Shown here: in pieces, positions 1 to 11,527 of the stretch
Position numbering within the stretch: the stretch's first letter is position 1
How the letters are laid out: every line of letters starts with the position of its first letter
DNA from: Culex pipiens pallens
Lineage: Eukaryota; Arthropoda; Insecta; Diptera; Culicidae
Length of the DNA: 64,000 nt
Assembly (NCBI RefSeq): GCF_016801865.2
Contig: NC_068938.1
Span: forward strand, 55,506,437 to 55,570,436
Direction: 5' to 3'
Program-made: the position numbers and the translations under genes
The notes under the pieces: generated by a model
Seen by the model: only the letters and a program-made list of their open reading frames with translations
The model's database searches: none
What the model was told of the DNA's origin: nothing

Positions 1-589
1 TCATTTCCGAATAAATGACCCAATCAACTTTCAACAAACTTTTGACGGAAATTCGGCAAAATTTTGTTTCGAATTTCAATCCCCGCTCCCAAAACTCAAA
101 TCGTCATTATTAATTGCCCAACGAGGTAAAACATTTCAGATTCGGTGAACCGGTCGATCAAACGTGATATTCCGTTACACAATCGTGTTGAAGACCATTT
201 CCAGGTTTTCATGTCGTATCGTGTGGGTGTGTGGTTTTTGAATTTCCATCAGCAGTAACAGTAACGAAGGAAATATCAATTAGTAGATGGCACTGAATGT
301 TTTTCCCTACGAAGCAGGTTTTCCGGAAATTTTCCAACCTGGTTTGGTATCGGTGAGTGTGTTTTTTTTCTCCTTTCAATAAACGAGCTTTCGTAAGGAC
401 TATCATAAATTCATGGGACAGGCTGTATCACATTCAAGCACTAACACACACACACATAAGCGCACATACATACGCTTGATGCCGGTATTTAATTAATGTT
501 ACGCAAATAGAGCCTACTACGGAACAAAACAACTCTGATTTATCGCAGAAAATTTGGCTAGGGTGGTAATGAAGTTTCCAAAAAAATGA
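1..589. other. AT-rich non-coding stretch
   Basis: No coding region or recognisable element was seen. It contains a short (CA)n run near 442-457. The open frames are short and have no domain signature. Confidence 0.5.
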
Positions 590-591
590 TA

Positions 592-1501
592 CCGTAAAAC
601 GGGGTGACTTTGATAGCCGGGGTGACTTTGATAGGTTTGCGATTTTTCCGCAAAATGAAGAGTACAATTAAATTACGTAAGGAATAGTTTAGAAACATAC
701 TGACCGTAGTAGAGAAGTGTTCAAAGTACCTCAAGAAGAACTTTTCATAAAATTTTGACAAGCTTGAAAAGTTAGTTAACTATTGTTAAGAAAATGTTGA
801 TGAAAGTCATTATTTTAAACTTCTCAAAGTGTCATGATTTTCTCAATGAACATATTTTTTAATCGGAAAACAGAATGCATTTTCGGATTCTTTGGACAAT
901 TTTCCACTAGGAGAATGTTAAAAAAATTGTAAATAATAAGTAATATGTGTTTTTGAAACACAATTCAAAAAAATCTCCAAATTTATAGGCAATTTCAGTT
1001 AAACAAATTTCATGTAAAATGTGAAAACTTGTGATTCGTGCCTTGAATTCAGTATAAAATGCAATATAAATCGCAGTTTTAACAAATTTTAGGCAAAATT
1101 CCGACTTTTTAAAAAATTTACCTAAAATTTATATGTATTTTGCTAAAAAGCTTATGCATTTAGTTAACTAAATATAAACATTGATTGTTTTTCTTAAAAA
1201 CTATATCAGCTACTTTAGTGATGGTACATTTAGCGTACAAATAAAGTTTGAACATCTTAAATATGATTTTAACAAGAAAAACTATGACTATCAAAGTCAC
1301 CCCGGAATTAAAACTAAGAATTTTTAACGTAACTATTTTTCTAAAGATTATTGAAACAACTTTTTTCCGAAATAGTGCATGGACTTTGTGTGGCCTACCC
1401 CAGTACATGTTTTAAAAATAATATTCTTAAGAAAAACCTTACTTGTTGGAAAATATTCTAAAAACAAATTGAAATCCTATCAAAGTCACCCCGGTTTACG
1501 G
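592..1501. mobile_element. TA-flanked MITE, CCGTAAA family, copy 1
   Basis: The element starts CCGTAAAACGGGGTGAC and ends with the inverse, GTCACCCCGGTTTACGG. It is flanked by TA on both sides (590-591 and 1502-1503). The motif GGGGTGACTTTGATAG is doubled at the left end. There is no transposase frame, so it is non-autonomous. The TA duplication and inverted ends fit the Tc1/mariner/pogo superfamily, but the family is not proven. A second copy in the opposite orientation lies at 60109-61039. Confidence 0.85.
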
Positions 1502-1503
1502 TA

Positions 1504-2616
1504 TATATAATGATTCAAAATAGAAATTTAGAGACATTTCTCTGATAAGAACTAATTTGATTTACCGTGATATTTTTAAATAACCTTTATATTTAAAAAT
1601 TTAGCTTATTGGAACATTTAATTAAGAGTAATTAAGAATTACTGCATGTGTCATTTTTTATATTTAAAAAATCTTTCGAGAAACCCACGGAAAAACCCTG
1701 GTCTGAACCTTCGTATAAATTGTCTTCGAGCACAAAATATGCATATTAGGGACACATACCAAAGCACACACACACACACACACTCATACTCTAGTACAGA
1801 ACAAACAACCACTCGAATACCCCCTCCCTGTGTACGGTTGCAATCTTCAGCCAAATTTGGGGCCCCCATTTTTCTTCTTTGGAGAAGCTTGAGAAGATTT
1901 CCAACCTCCTCCCTCTGCATCTTTTCGGTGAGAGATGGCTCCTTCAAGACAGAGAAACGTGCCACTCTGGGACGAACCTCACTCTGGTCTGTCTGCATCC
2001 AAATTCATTATACAGATATACATTTATCAAAAAAGGGAGATAAAAAGGACTCGGACAGGAATAATTTTTCATTTGCTTGATCTGCTTTTTGTACATTAGT
2101 TTTTTTCCTTCTTCTTCTAGCTTCTTTCGTCAGAAACTCTTTCTTTTCCTCGAGTTCCTCGCAGCACTTTGAAACGATTCCTGGCTTCGTTTTGCACACA
2201 GCTATAGTTTTTCATCTTCCCCATAACTTTTCCACTTTTCATCGCCGCTAAAGACAGGAACAAAATGTCTGCCGTTGCTTGTTGTTTTATGCATCAACGG
2301 AACGGGGATTTTCCTGGCGCTTTCTTTCCGGTGTATTTTCCCTGCACTTTTTTTAAACCCTCCAGCCAAGTTGGTCTTAATGCCTTTTTAAAACGAGCTT
2401 ATTCCTTCCTGTGTTTTTTTTTTGCTGTTTTTGTTGCACTTTTTCTGAACAAAATTTATTTACACAATTTCTTGCTTTCATTGCACTCCTCTCGGCGTGC
2501 GCACAGTAGCGTGCAGCGGCATTTTCCGGAGGTCGGGAAAAAAACGAGGGCGCGGAAAATAAAACTTTCATAAAATAGCAGGCGAGCTTTCAATATGCAG
2601 GCGGGATGCTGTTGTG
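1504..2616. other. Non-coding stretch, probably low copy
   Basis: Moderate-GC sequence with a (CA)n run near 1766-1782. Open frames of up to 144 codons overlap on both strands, but none carries a recognisable domain, so no gene is called. Confidence 0.4.
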
Positions 2617-2716
2617 NNNNNNNNNNNNNNNNNNNNNNNNNNNNNNNNNNNNNNNNNNNNNNNNNNNNNNNNNNNNNNNNNNNNNNNNNNNNNNNNNNNN
2701 NNNNNNNNNNNNNNNN
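2617..2716. other. Assembly gap of 100 N
   Basis: Exactly one hundred N bases, which suggests a default scaffold gap of unknown true size. Frames that appear to read through it are meaningless. Confidence 0.99.
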
Positions 2717-3190
2717 GACAAAAAAAATTACCCAATTTTCATATGTAAAATTGAATTTGCAATCTCTATGGCTCAAAAGTTGCGGGTTTTTGTCCCCTTA
2801 AACAAATCAAAAAATCTCGAAAATCATAAAAATACTTATTTGGGAAATTGAGTTTTTGTAAAAAAAAGTAAATTGAAAAATCTGCCATTTTTTTCCGTGT
2901 ACCTATTTTTTCCTCAATAGTCCTTAACAATACCTACAACTTTGCCGAAGACACCAAATTGATTGGAAATTTCACTCAAAAGTTACATCTGTTTGAATAC
3001 TTACGTACCATTTTTGTATGAACAGCTGCCAAAATTGTATGGAAACTTGTATGGGTGAACCAATGACACAAAATTGCTTCTTCGGCTACAGGAAAGGACC
3101 CCACAAAGTTTGAGCAGAATCAAAAAATACAGAAAATAAAAATCGGCCGATTTCGTAGAGAATTGCTCTCATGACAAAAATCACAAGTTT
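2717..3190 (+). repeat. Interspersed repeat A, copy 1 (empty site)
   Basis: AT-rich repeat related to 26480-26770 (same strand) and, inverted, to 59930-60108 plus 61040-61300. Shared landmarks are CAACTTTGCC, TTTTTGTATGRACAGCTGCC and TTGTATGGAAA. At 3003-3010 it reads CTTACGTACCATTTTT, which is the uninterrupted target in which the 60 kb copy carries a 931 bp MITE. No TIR or ORF was recognised. Confidence 0.75.
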
Positions 3191-4420
3191 AGCAACCTTT
3201 AATGCTCAAATTTGAATCCGGATTAATTAAATGCTCAAAAAAAAGTTTTTGTTTGTTTCTTGTTCTATGTACTTAAAGCAGAGCAATTCTCCCAAGAATG
3301 AGCAACTTTCTCATATTTAGTTCTTGTTTATTTTTGTATGGATGAAAAATTGTGCAACTGGCATTTTGCATAATAAGTCAATCCATACATGTCTTTATAC
3401 AACTTCCAGCTGTCCATACAATGGTAATTAAAAAACATAAATCTGTATCTTGAGAACGGATTTTATGATCAATTGGGTGTCTTCACCAAATATCACATAT
3501 AATTCTTTGAGCAGCGGTTCTCAACCCTAGCACAATGTGATTGTCAAAACAGTCAAACTTTGTTGTAAACTATTTTGTAGACTATTCTTTAGAAGATGAT
3601 CATCATATCCACAGAAAATTCTGATGTTCGTTTTCAGTTAATATTTACTGAAAACTGCACTACTGAAATATTCAGTAAGTTTTTGGCTGAACTTCAGTTA
3701 AAATTTTGTATGGAGCTATCCATGTTTGCTGAAATTTCAACATGTTTTCATTTACCGAAAATTTCAATAGTGCAGATTTCAGTAAATTTAACTGAATTCA
3801 GTAATGACAGTTTGGTGTGTCGATAGTTTCCGTAGTTTTGAAGATACTGAAATGTCTGTGACAAAACGTTTGGTGCAAAAGCTCTGGTTAATGTGCTCAA
3901 CAGTTTTGTTGATTTTATTGTTTGAGGCTTTTGAAAAAATGATTTTGAGATGAGTTAACTTTTCGTTCTATCATTATAGTTTTTAAATTAATGTGAAATA
4001 CTTATATTTTTGCTCTTATTACAGTTGTTTTTCCTTAAGGTCATATTTGGGTAATTGGGGCATGTTACATTGGAAAAATTTGGGGGTATGAAATTGGTTG
4101 ATGATTGTTAACTTGGTTTTGTCACTTTACATTGAATAAATTGATGTTCATGTGATCAATTATTTTAGATTAAAATCATTAAGCTCTAGATATTATACTA
4201 TAAAATAATATGATTGGGAGTAAAAAGGTGTCAATAATTTTTGATGTTTGTTAAAACGTATGTTTTATAGTTTCTACTTGGTGAACAAATGGTCAAACTA
4301 GGCCTTTATATGATCGTTGCATTAAAGGGTGCCGCTACGCCTTACTTTGTTCCGCTTTTGGCATTAGTAGTTTGGTTGATTACAATACATAACCCACCTC
4401 AAGTGCTAAAAATGCTACAG
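3191..4420. other. AT-rich non-coding stretch
   Basis: No gene seen. At 3600-3830 the motif ACTGAAA/TTCAGT recurs in both orientations, suggesting a decayed fold-back repeat whose ends could not be fixed. Confidence 0.4.
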
Positions 4421-4977
4421 CAGGGTTGGTAAAAATATGATATTTAATCATGCTCGCAGCAACGACATAGTATTTATAAGGACTGAAGTATGTTATGACT
4501 ATATTACATAGGCTATTTTTAGAATCCTTATTGAATTCGCTCAGCGCGATACATTAGACGTAACACGTTTTCGTGTTTACACACTCGCGATGGTACATTT
4601 CCTAATTTCTCTCTCGATTGTGACTGAGTCCACGATCATCCTTAAAACCGCATCAGCGTTTAGACCGACTAAAAGCCGTACCAAAACCAATTATCACCAT
4701 AACGTAGTTTATTACGGGACGTCATGCTGTGGGTCGGCTCCTAATCGCCATCTCGCGTTCTCTCATTGCAGTTTTAGGAGAGATTGAGAGACTCAGCGGT
4801 GAGAGCCGATAGTCGAGGAAAAGGGGAGGAGTGATAGAGAGAGAGAATGACATCGCTGGGAATCACGAGAAACAAGAAAAGATCTCACAAGCTATAGTGA
4901 CGGCCGCTATACTCTCGGATGTTTTTGTTGCAGAGATAATCAATTGATAGCTTTTCTATCACTCATTTGCAACACTG
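4421..4977 (+). mobile_element. hAT-type MITE, copy 1
   Basis: Starts CAGGGTTGGTAAAAATATG and ends TTTGCAACACTG, giving short inverted ends CAGGGTTG/CAGTGTTG. The body from about 4560 is closely similar to 36525-36932, including the motif GTGACGGCCGCTATACTCTC. The 8 bp on each side (TGCTACAG and ATACACAG) agree only partly, so the hAT assignment rests on copy 2, which has an exact 8-bp duplication. It has no transposase. Confidence 0.75.
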
Positions 4978-4980
4978 ATA

Positions 4981-5450
4981 CACAGAAAAAAAATTGAATT
5001 TTGGAATGTTGATAATTTGGTAGGTTGAATATTACCTTTTTTTTGAGTAATCTATATATACGGTTTTGTTCGAACGCGAATCAGTTAAATACGGAGCGTC
5101 GGATCGAGGGGCTCTTTGTTGCGTTGGATTCGTATAAGTTCAAGGAAGGTTCTTACGCCCAAAAGTTACAACTTTAGCCACTCTGGAACTGATTCCAGAA
5201 AATCTGCAGATTGTATGGGAAAAGTTACGTAAAATCAAATTTTGATCACAGGAGGCTGAATAAGCAGGCAGAACGAAGTTTGTCGGGTAAGGCATGTATT
5301 ACATAAAAAATGTGTAAAAATGTGAACCTGATGAATATTCATCAAAAAACTGACTAAAATTCATTATTTTCTGGGGAAAAAATTATCATTTTTTTGGACA
5401 CAAAATCTGTCACCATTTCCTGATGAATATTACCATCATTTTTTTCTGTG
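4981..5450. mobile_element. MITE with CACAGAAAAA ends
   Basis: Inverted ends CACAGAAAAAAAATTGA and CATTTTTTTCTGTG are flanked by TA (4979-4980, 5451-5452). It is nearly adjacent to the hAT-type MITE. Repeat B (5061-5293) sits inside it after a TATATA run, which suggests a nested insertion. No coding frame. Confidence 0.75.
5061..5293 (-). repeat. Interspersed repeat B, copy 1
   Basis: Inverted relative to 17500-17766. Both share CTTACCCGACAAACTTCGTT at one end and GTTCGAACAAAACCG at the other, with high similarity throughout. Both abut TA-rich tracts. No terminal inverted repeat, tail or ORF allows a class assignment. Confidence 0.75.
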
Positions 5451-6892
5451 TATGATCAATAGTGTATGACAAACAAGTTGTCGTTGACAATGGTATGTAC
5501 TGTTCAAATAAAAAAAAATTTGAGACTTCTCAAAACTATTCCAAGATTTTTATGATTTTCAAAACCACAAAACACAAAGAACTTGTGATATTTTTTAATC
5601 GTTTTCATATGATTACCATTTCATTTATTTTCTATTTACAGGGAAAAGTCAGTTCATTTTTATATCTCAAAAAATCGAATCATTGAGAAAAATTCTGTAC
5701 TCTTTAGGTCGATGTGGGTCACTTTTGCTCGAAGCTGGATCGGTTCTCGTTCCTTTTGCACTTTTTGTTTCGAATTTCGTTCACTTTCGTTTCGACACTT
5801 TTAGTTCTTTTTGTTTCTACTCTTTCGTCACTTTAGTTCGTTACGGTTTCGGCACAATTTTCACACGAAATTTCAACGGCAGTGTTTCGACTGTCTCTCG
5901 ATACACTTTTCGACACTTTTCAACGCGACAATTTTTCTAATTAGCCTTCTTCGAAACTAGATTCACTTCGACACAAGCGATAAAACGCGTTCGCGGCCGG
6001 GAACTTTCGAGACTTTTCGGATAAAAGTTCTAAAGACGTGGTTTTCACTCGAGAGTCAAGTTTCAACTATATTGATACTACTGCAGTAGGGACTATTTAC
6101 AGGAGGGAAATACATACAAAGACATGTACTTGTTTACTTGGCTAACACCACAGAGTAACCCAGAGTGACCAGTCCGAACACTAAGAGATCGATTTTTATC
6201 GGGCTGTCAAATCTGCAACATGGAGTTAAACTTTCTGTGAAGTTGCTGTAAAGTTTTCCATGGCACTTTGAAAAGTTTAACTCCATGTTGCACGCATCTC
6301 ACTTTTAACTTCTCGATTCTCGCATTCTTTCTCTCGACGCTTTCTTCGAAACAACGACGACGACCTCGGCGGCTGACAGTTCACTCGAGACTGCGATTTG
6401 TTTTCGCCCAGGGCGTGCTTCACTTGCTGCTGCTTACGCGCAGGGTGGATTGACCATTTGTCGTCACAGTTTAAACATCTTTCCTTTTTTTGAACATTTT
6501 GATCTATTCTTTCGTTGCTAAAAAAAAAGAGCATTTATTTATTGAAAATATTTAAAAATTCAAAAATATTTTTTACAAAGATTTAAAAAAAATCACTTAG
6601 GGGAACAGCATCTAATTCCAGCGTGCCTCTAATGTTGGCAGGTCAGAATTTCGACATTCAATTAAAGCTAATTAAAAGCGTTTTCAACTGTAATCGAGTG
6701 ATAAATAGCTCAATAAAAAGTGAGCAAGCAAGTTTCTATCAAAAGTTTTGCAAAATTAGTTGTTTAAATAGTGAAAATCAGCAAATTGGATGGAGTTAGG
6801 AGCAAGAGCTTAACCTGCCAAACATACGAGAATTTCCCCTAATTGTTGTTTTTGTAACATTGTAAAAAGGATCTATAAGGTCCAAGATATCA
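5451..6892. other. Non-coding stretch of mixed composition
   Basis: 5690-6060 is rich in TTCG/TTTCGNCACTTT motifs unlike its neighbours and could be an LTR or promoter-like remnant, but no duplicate is present here to show it. An 85-codon frame at 5683-5940 has no recognisable domain. A perfect inverted repeat lies at 6215-6291. Confidence 0.35.
6215..6291. repeat. Short perfect inverted repeat (19-bp arms)
   Basis: GCAACATGGAGTTAAACTT at 6215-6233 is the exact inverse of 6273-6291, with a 39 bp loop. It is too long to be chance. It may be a MITE remnant or a transcribed hairpin. Confidence 0.75.
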
Positions 6893-7150
6893 GGGTTATT
6901 CTCTACCAACTCACATGAAATCGGAATAAGTTACCCCGACCCTCTTCGATTTGCGTGCAACTTTGTACTAAGGGGTAACTTCAGTTTTCGATACGACCCC
7001 AAATTTTTTTGTAAATTTTGCCATTTTTCGTTATTTGATTATTTTTCGAAATTTAATGTTCTTTTAAAGTCTGCAATAACCTTGAAGGGTAATGTTTCAT
7101 TCAGAACAAAATTTATCATTTGCAAATTTCAATACATTTGATTTTAGGGA
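6893..7150 (+). repeat. Degenerate arm of the 20.7 kb fold-back family
   Basis: Shares with 20702-20900 the series TTCTCYNCCAACTCACA, CCCTCTTCGATTTGCGTG, ACTTTGT and AAGGGGTAACTT. It is a diverged, internally shortened copy without coding potential. Confidence 0.7.
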
Positions 7151-8621
7151 AAAAAAAGTTTTTTATAAATATTTTGGGCTCCAGAATCCCCCTAAATATG
7201 CACTTTATATGAATGTCCAGGATTGATTGATTCATTTTATAAACATGAACAGTAGTTTTTAATTTGTTTTTTTTAATGCCATCAATATCAAATTAAATTC
7301 ATTACATAATTTTAAAACCATGAAGCCCCATCAATATGAAGCCTTCCACAACTCTTCTTCCATTCAGTACAAATGGCATTTAATTACACGACAGAAAATT
7401 TCATTTGAGGTTTCCGCAGAAATTTGATTAAGTCGGAGATGGTAAAAAATGCACTCGACAAATTGCCTGCTACTGCCTGCAGTAACAACGGGGCCTTATG
7501 AACATCGAGTAATCAAATGGAAAAATGCAAAAATTTCCTTCATCAACTCTTCCGGCAAGTTTGCCTCCTCCTTCGCAGTGCAGTTCAACGCTGCTTAATT
7601 ACTTTGTTTCTTCATTTCCCGGCGCGAGCTGTGCCATTTCCTTTATTGACTGTCTATAACCGAACCGGCTGGCAAAAACGTGGCGCAAAATTCAAGGACC
7701 CTTTAGCATCACCACCCCCACCCTCACCCTTCTACTCCAAATTGCTGGCGCTACGTGACATCGGCCAGCTGCCAGCCCCTTCTTTCCCATGCTGGGGCTG
7801 ATGAAGAGGAGGAAAATGCAATTCGCGCCAACCGACCGGGGCCAACCCGGCTGGAAAAACGCTTGCCACCACCCTCCTCCCTCAACTCTTTAGTTTCTTT
7901 GCTATTAATTAATTACAGGAAATCACGTAAACCGTTGGCTACGTGATTTCAGCCAGCGGGACAAGATTAAAATGAATTATGACCTCTTCGGGGGCCCCGG
8001 GAATCACAGTGGGTCATTCGAAATGGAATTCATTTTCGAAACAATATAATTCAAAGGAGTTGGTTTTTTCGTATCAAAACTCAAAACTGCTAAATTTAAA
8101 TTGAAAAAAATGCTAATGATTCATTCAAGTTAATCCCACAGTGCAAACCCCGTTGGAATCATGCAAAATTCTCCGAAAACGAGGTTGGCCAGCCAGCTCA
8201 GTGCGTGTTTGCCTTGGTTGATTGAGTTGCTTCAAGAAAAAGGAGCAAGTTTGCAAGTCCCCCCTCCACCCCTTCAACTCCTCACTGCAACGGAAGTTTT
8301 CCTGGTGGTAAGCCCTCAAGAGGGGGAACCCCAGGGGCAATTTAATTTTAATCGGATTATGACGGACATGGGGAGATTATATGGCAGCAGGGTGTTCGTG
8401 ATGGCTAACGAGTGATGTATTGCATTTGCTAACGAGAGTGTTGGAAAACACCAATCAATTCGATTACATTAATTTAATAGTGCAAATGTGCTGCGTGGAT
8501 TACTGTATTTTTATTTCGCGTGATTCTCTGCATTGTTAAAATGTCAACCAATTTCAGCTAAATTATCACTTGACATTGTTAAATCCTTTAAAAAAGTGAT
8601 TAAAATTTAAGTATACAATCG
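7151..8621. other. Non-coding stretch, probably low copy
   Basis: Moderate-GC pyrimidine- and C-rich sequence resembling mosquito intron or intergenic DNA. Short frames up to 96 codons show no domain and overlap on both strands. Confidence 0.4.
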
Positions 8622-8734
8622 CCTCCGTGTACGCACGAGAGCAAGCAGCAGTCAAGTGCTCAGTGCTCCATCGTTCTCGTTCTAATTTTTTCGCCGTAAT
8701 TGATAGTGATTACCCGCGAGTCTGCTCCTCCAGC

Positions 8735-9925
8735 ATGCCAAAGGCCGGCCGTGGCCGTGGCAGTTCGAGTGCGGCCTCGAAAAACCCGCGAAGTTCGTCT
8801 ACCGGCCGTGTGCAAAAAGATCACCAGTGCGAACCCGTTCAGGTACTTTCGGTGCCACGACCAGTGGCACATCAACATCCGCCGACATCCCCATCAGGAA
8901 CGAGTTCCAGATGCTGAGCGACGACGAAGAAAACAACAACAACAACACTGACGGAAGCAGCACTCGACGACGACGACGACGATGGTCGTGCACGGAAAAA
9001 AGTGCCGACGCCAAAAAAGAACAATTCTCCAACGGAACGAAGACCACCTCCAATTTTTGTTTTGGACGCGTTGGTGGACGATGTTGATGAGTTGCTGGAA
9101 GGCCTCGCATATTGTCTGAAAATCGGTAAGTCGGCAGTGCAAGTGATCACACTGGATAAAAAGAATTTCGATCTGGTGTTTGAAGAATTGAAGCGTAGCG
9201 ACTTAAAACTTCTACACATTCAACCCCGAGAAGCCCCCTGTTAAGGTTGTTTTGCAGGGTTACCAAGACAGTCCGATCTCCGACCTGAAGAAGCACCTTT
9301 CGAACGCCGAAATAAAATCGCGGGAGATAAAAGTGCTCTCGCGCAAGACAACTGTAATAGGTACACACACACTGTACCTGTTGTACTTCAACCGCGGCAC
9401 CGTCAAGATCTAAGACCTGCGGCGGACTGAGACGTTGGACGGTTTTTGGGTAAACTGGCGGTTTTACACCAAGAACCCGACGAACGTAGCGCCCTGCCAC
9501 GAAAGACGAACTTGAGGGAAAATGCAGAACAAACCAAGCCGCGCGTAAAGTGCGCGAACTGTGACGGTAACCATACCGGTAACTACCGCGGATGCGTCGC
9601 GCGCAAGTCCTACAACGAGGAGCAGGAAAAGAGAAAGAAGAAAGCAGCAGCGTCCCACCCTCCTCAGCGAAGTACGGGCGCAGCCGTTCCTGCAGCTGGA
9701 CAGCGTACGGTTCCAGCGGACAACCCAGCGTTCCCTCCTGGTTGGGGGCGTTTGTTCACCTGCGAGGTCGCTGCCGGTAACGGCGATGCGGCCCAGCAAG
9801 GAGTCTTCGGGGAAGATCTCTTTACCCTGCCGGAGATGATGACGCGGTTTTGGAGCTGCCGTAACAATGTGGAGCAATTTCTGGCCCTCGGGGAGCTGAT
9901 GATTAAGCACATCTACAATAGATAC
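8735..9925 (+). pseudogene. gag-like ORF1 pseudogene of LINE copy A
   Basis: Starts MPKAGRGRGSSSAASKNPRS, matching the first residues of the intact ORF1 of copy B. The frame breaks after VQKD near 8820, is regained around 9002 (RRPPPIFVLDALVDDVDELL), shifts near 9240, and meets an in-frame stop at about 9410. A deletion around 9490 removes the first two CCHC knuckles; the third survives (CANCDGNHTGNYRGC). The C-terminal motif ALGELMIKHIY is present but the stop codon of copy B is lost. In the family this protein would bind RNA and form the retrotransposition particle; this copy cannot make it. Confidence 0.85.
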
Positions 9926-10028
9926 AAAATACTATTATCTAGTGTAAGCTTTTTCTATTTCTATCCCCTTTCCTTTGCAATTTTAGTAAGTTGTTCCTAT
10001 ATTTATTCTTACTCTTGGTAATCTTTTA

Positions 10029-10182
10029 CACTGAAATAAAAAAAAAAAAAGGACCAAATTCCTAAATTCTAGGTATTAAGGCTCCTTTTCTTATTTAGGA
10101 ATTTGGATTTTGGATTACTTAATAAGAAAGGGAGGCAAAATTCCTAGAATTTAGGAATTTGGTACTATTTTTTATTTCAGTG
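10029..10182. mobile_element. 154-bp MITE with CACTGAAATAAAAAA ends
   Basis: Inverted ends CACTGAAATAAAAAA and TTTTTTATTTCAGTG are flanked by TA (10027-10028, 10183-10184). Removing it restores the 3' UTR found in LINE copy B. The subterminal motif CCAAATTCCTAAATTCTAGG occurs at both ends. The same termini and subterminal motif bound the 9.6 kb element at 44060-53657, so this looks like its small deletion derivative. Confidence 0.9.
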
Positions 10183-10323
10183 TAGTTATAAGCAATAGTC
10201 GTTCCAAAATGGATTGAGATTTAACACACAGCTGAAAGGAACTCCAAACTCTGTTATGTACTTCAAACAACTTATTGTAACATGATTATTCACTAATAAA
10301 ACCGAATTGAATTGAATTGAATT

Positions 10324-11164
10324 ATAAATGAAGAAAAAATATGTCTAAAAAAAAAACAGTTAAATAAAAAATACAAATTTAATAACCAAAGTATAAACTG
10401 TGATCCAGCAGGATCAAGTTTACTTTCAAACGAAGTATTACAAACAAGAAAAGTAATTAACTTTTTACCCCCAGAGGCTTGGTATCATACCATAACATTT
10501 TTTCTGCAATAAATTCGCAGCCAAGCGAAGCAATGAAAACAGCAAAGAGGAAATAATATTTCATTCAATCAACATGCCCTTCCCACTTTCCACGAACAAA
10601 TGCTTATAAAAGTAGTATGAACTCCCTCAGAATTACTGGGAAATTTTAATTCTCGTTGATCGGGACTGTAAAAATAGACCCTCTTTGCCACCACAGTTTG
10701 CCGAGGAGTGAATTATTATTAAAACTCATTATTAAATGACCCACTGCTTCACAAACAGAAAACGGGTTTTTAGGTTATTTTTAGCATATGTGCCAAATTT
10801 GAGCGATATTGTGCCAGATACTTGGGCCTAACATTGGTGAAAAAAAAATCATTCAAATTTACAGCTTTATTATGTTCTGAAAAGTTGAGCATTTCCAGAA
10901 AGAATCTCACTTTTGGGAAAATATGGGTGGAAGTAGTGCGTCCATCCCGAGAATTCCCGGGACAAAATTCCCAGGACTTTTCCAAAAACGGGAACTTCCG
11001 AATCCGAGGAATTTTTATCTTTTGTCCCGGGAATTCCCAAAATTGTAAAAAAAAACAAATTTTGGTCTGCAAAGACAAATTTGGTTGTGGAAATAGGTAA
11101 ACAGTTTAATACTTGGTAATCGATAACAATTCAAAAGCATTAAAATTTGTCAAAAATCAAATCA
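10324..11164. other. AT-rich non-coding stretch
   Basis: No gene seen. 10945-11040 holds repeated, partly inverted GAATTCCCGGGACAAAA-type motifs, a remnant of an inverted-repeat element whose limits could not be set. Confidence 0.4.
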
Positions 11165-11405
11165 AATTATTCGCTCTACAGCATTGCCTTGGCGTTCTCG
11201 ATTACGAGATTCCTACTCGAAACTAGGTGTCCGAAGGCTTGACTGTTGAGGCAATTGCAAACCTCTTTTTACACCATAGCTTTCATCCACCCCGGGATTG
11301 GACCCCCCCTTTGGATTGTGAGTCCAACTGCCTAGCAGCGACTCAACCGAGACATGGCCCAGGGAGACGACTCCTACACCTGGACTGAGCTAATTCGTAT
11401 TCGGT
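11165..11405 (-). repeat. SINE remnant (same family as 62 kb)
   Basis: Aligns with 62130-62350: GTCCGAAGGCTTGA, TTTGGATTGTGAGTCCAACTG and GGAGACGACTCCTACACCTGG are shared. On the minus strand it keeps a tRNA-like anticodon arm and a B-box-like GGGTCCAATCCC from the second tRNA-related part. The 5' tRNA head and the tail are missing. Confidence 0.75.
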
Positions 11406-11527
11406 ATAAATCAGCTTTAAATTGGCTTATTAGGAGAAAAAACTTGTTACCAGATCAGCTAAATGCCTAGCGCTTTGAAAATGTTATATTTAATTTCATA
11501 TATTTTTAAAAGAACGGGTTTTATATT

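Larger units (their letters stand above)
8622..10323 (+). mobile_element. ORF1-only Jockey-like LINE, decayed copy A
   Basis: Begins CCTCCGTGTACGCACGAG, runs through a gag-like ORF1, then directly into a 3' UTR ending AATAAAACCGAATTGAATTG with a short GAATT-repeat tail. The order of parts is the same as in copy B (37930-39701, minus strand), and in both copies the gag frame is followed at once by the 3' UTR with no reverse transcriptase ORF. A 154 bp MITE interrupts the 3' UTR at 10029-10182. No convincing target duplication was seen, consistent with age. Confidence 0.85.

Noticed and set aside
2456..2851. Frames reading through the N gap
   Set aside because: N bases are not sequence; the translation is undefined.
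8799..9219. Minus-strand frames of 82-115 codons across LINE copy A
   Set aside because: Shadows of the gag-like ORF1 pseudogene, driven by its Asp- and Asn-rich codons.
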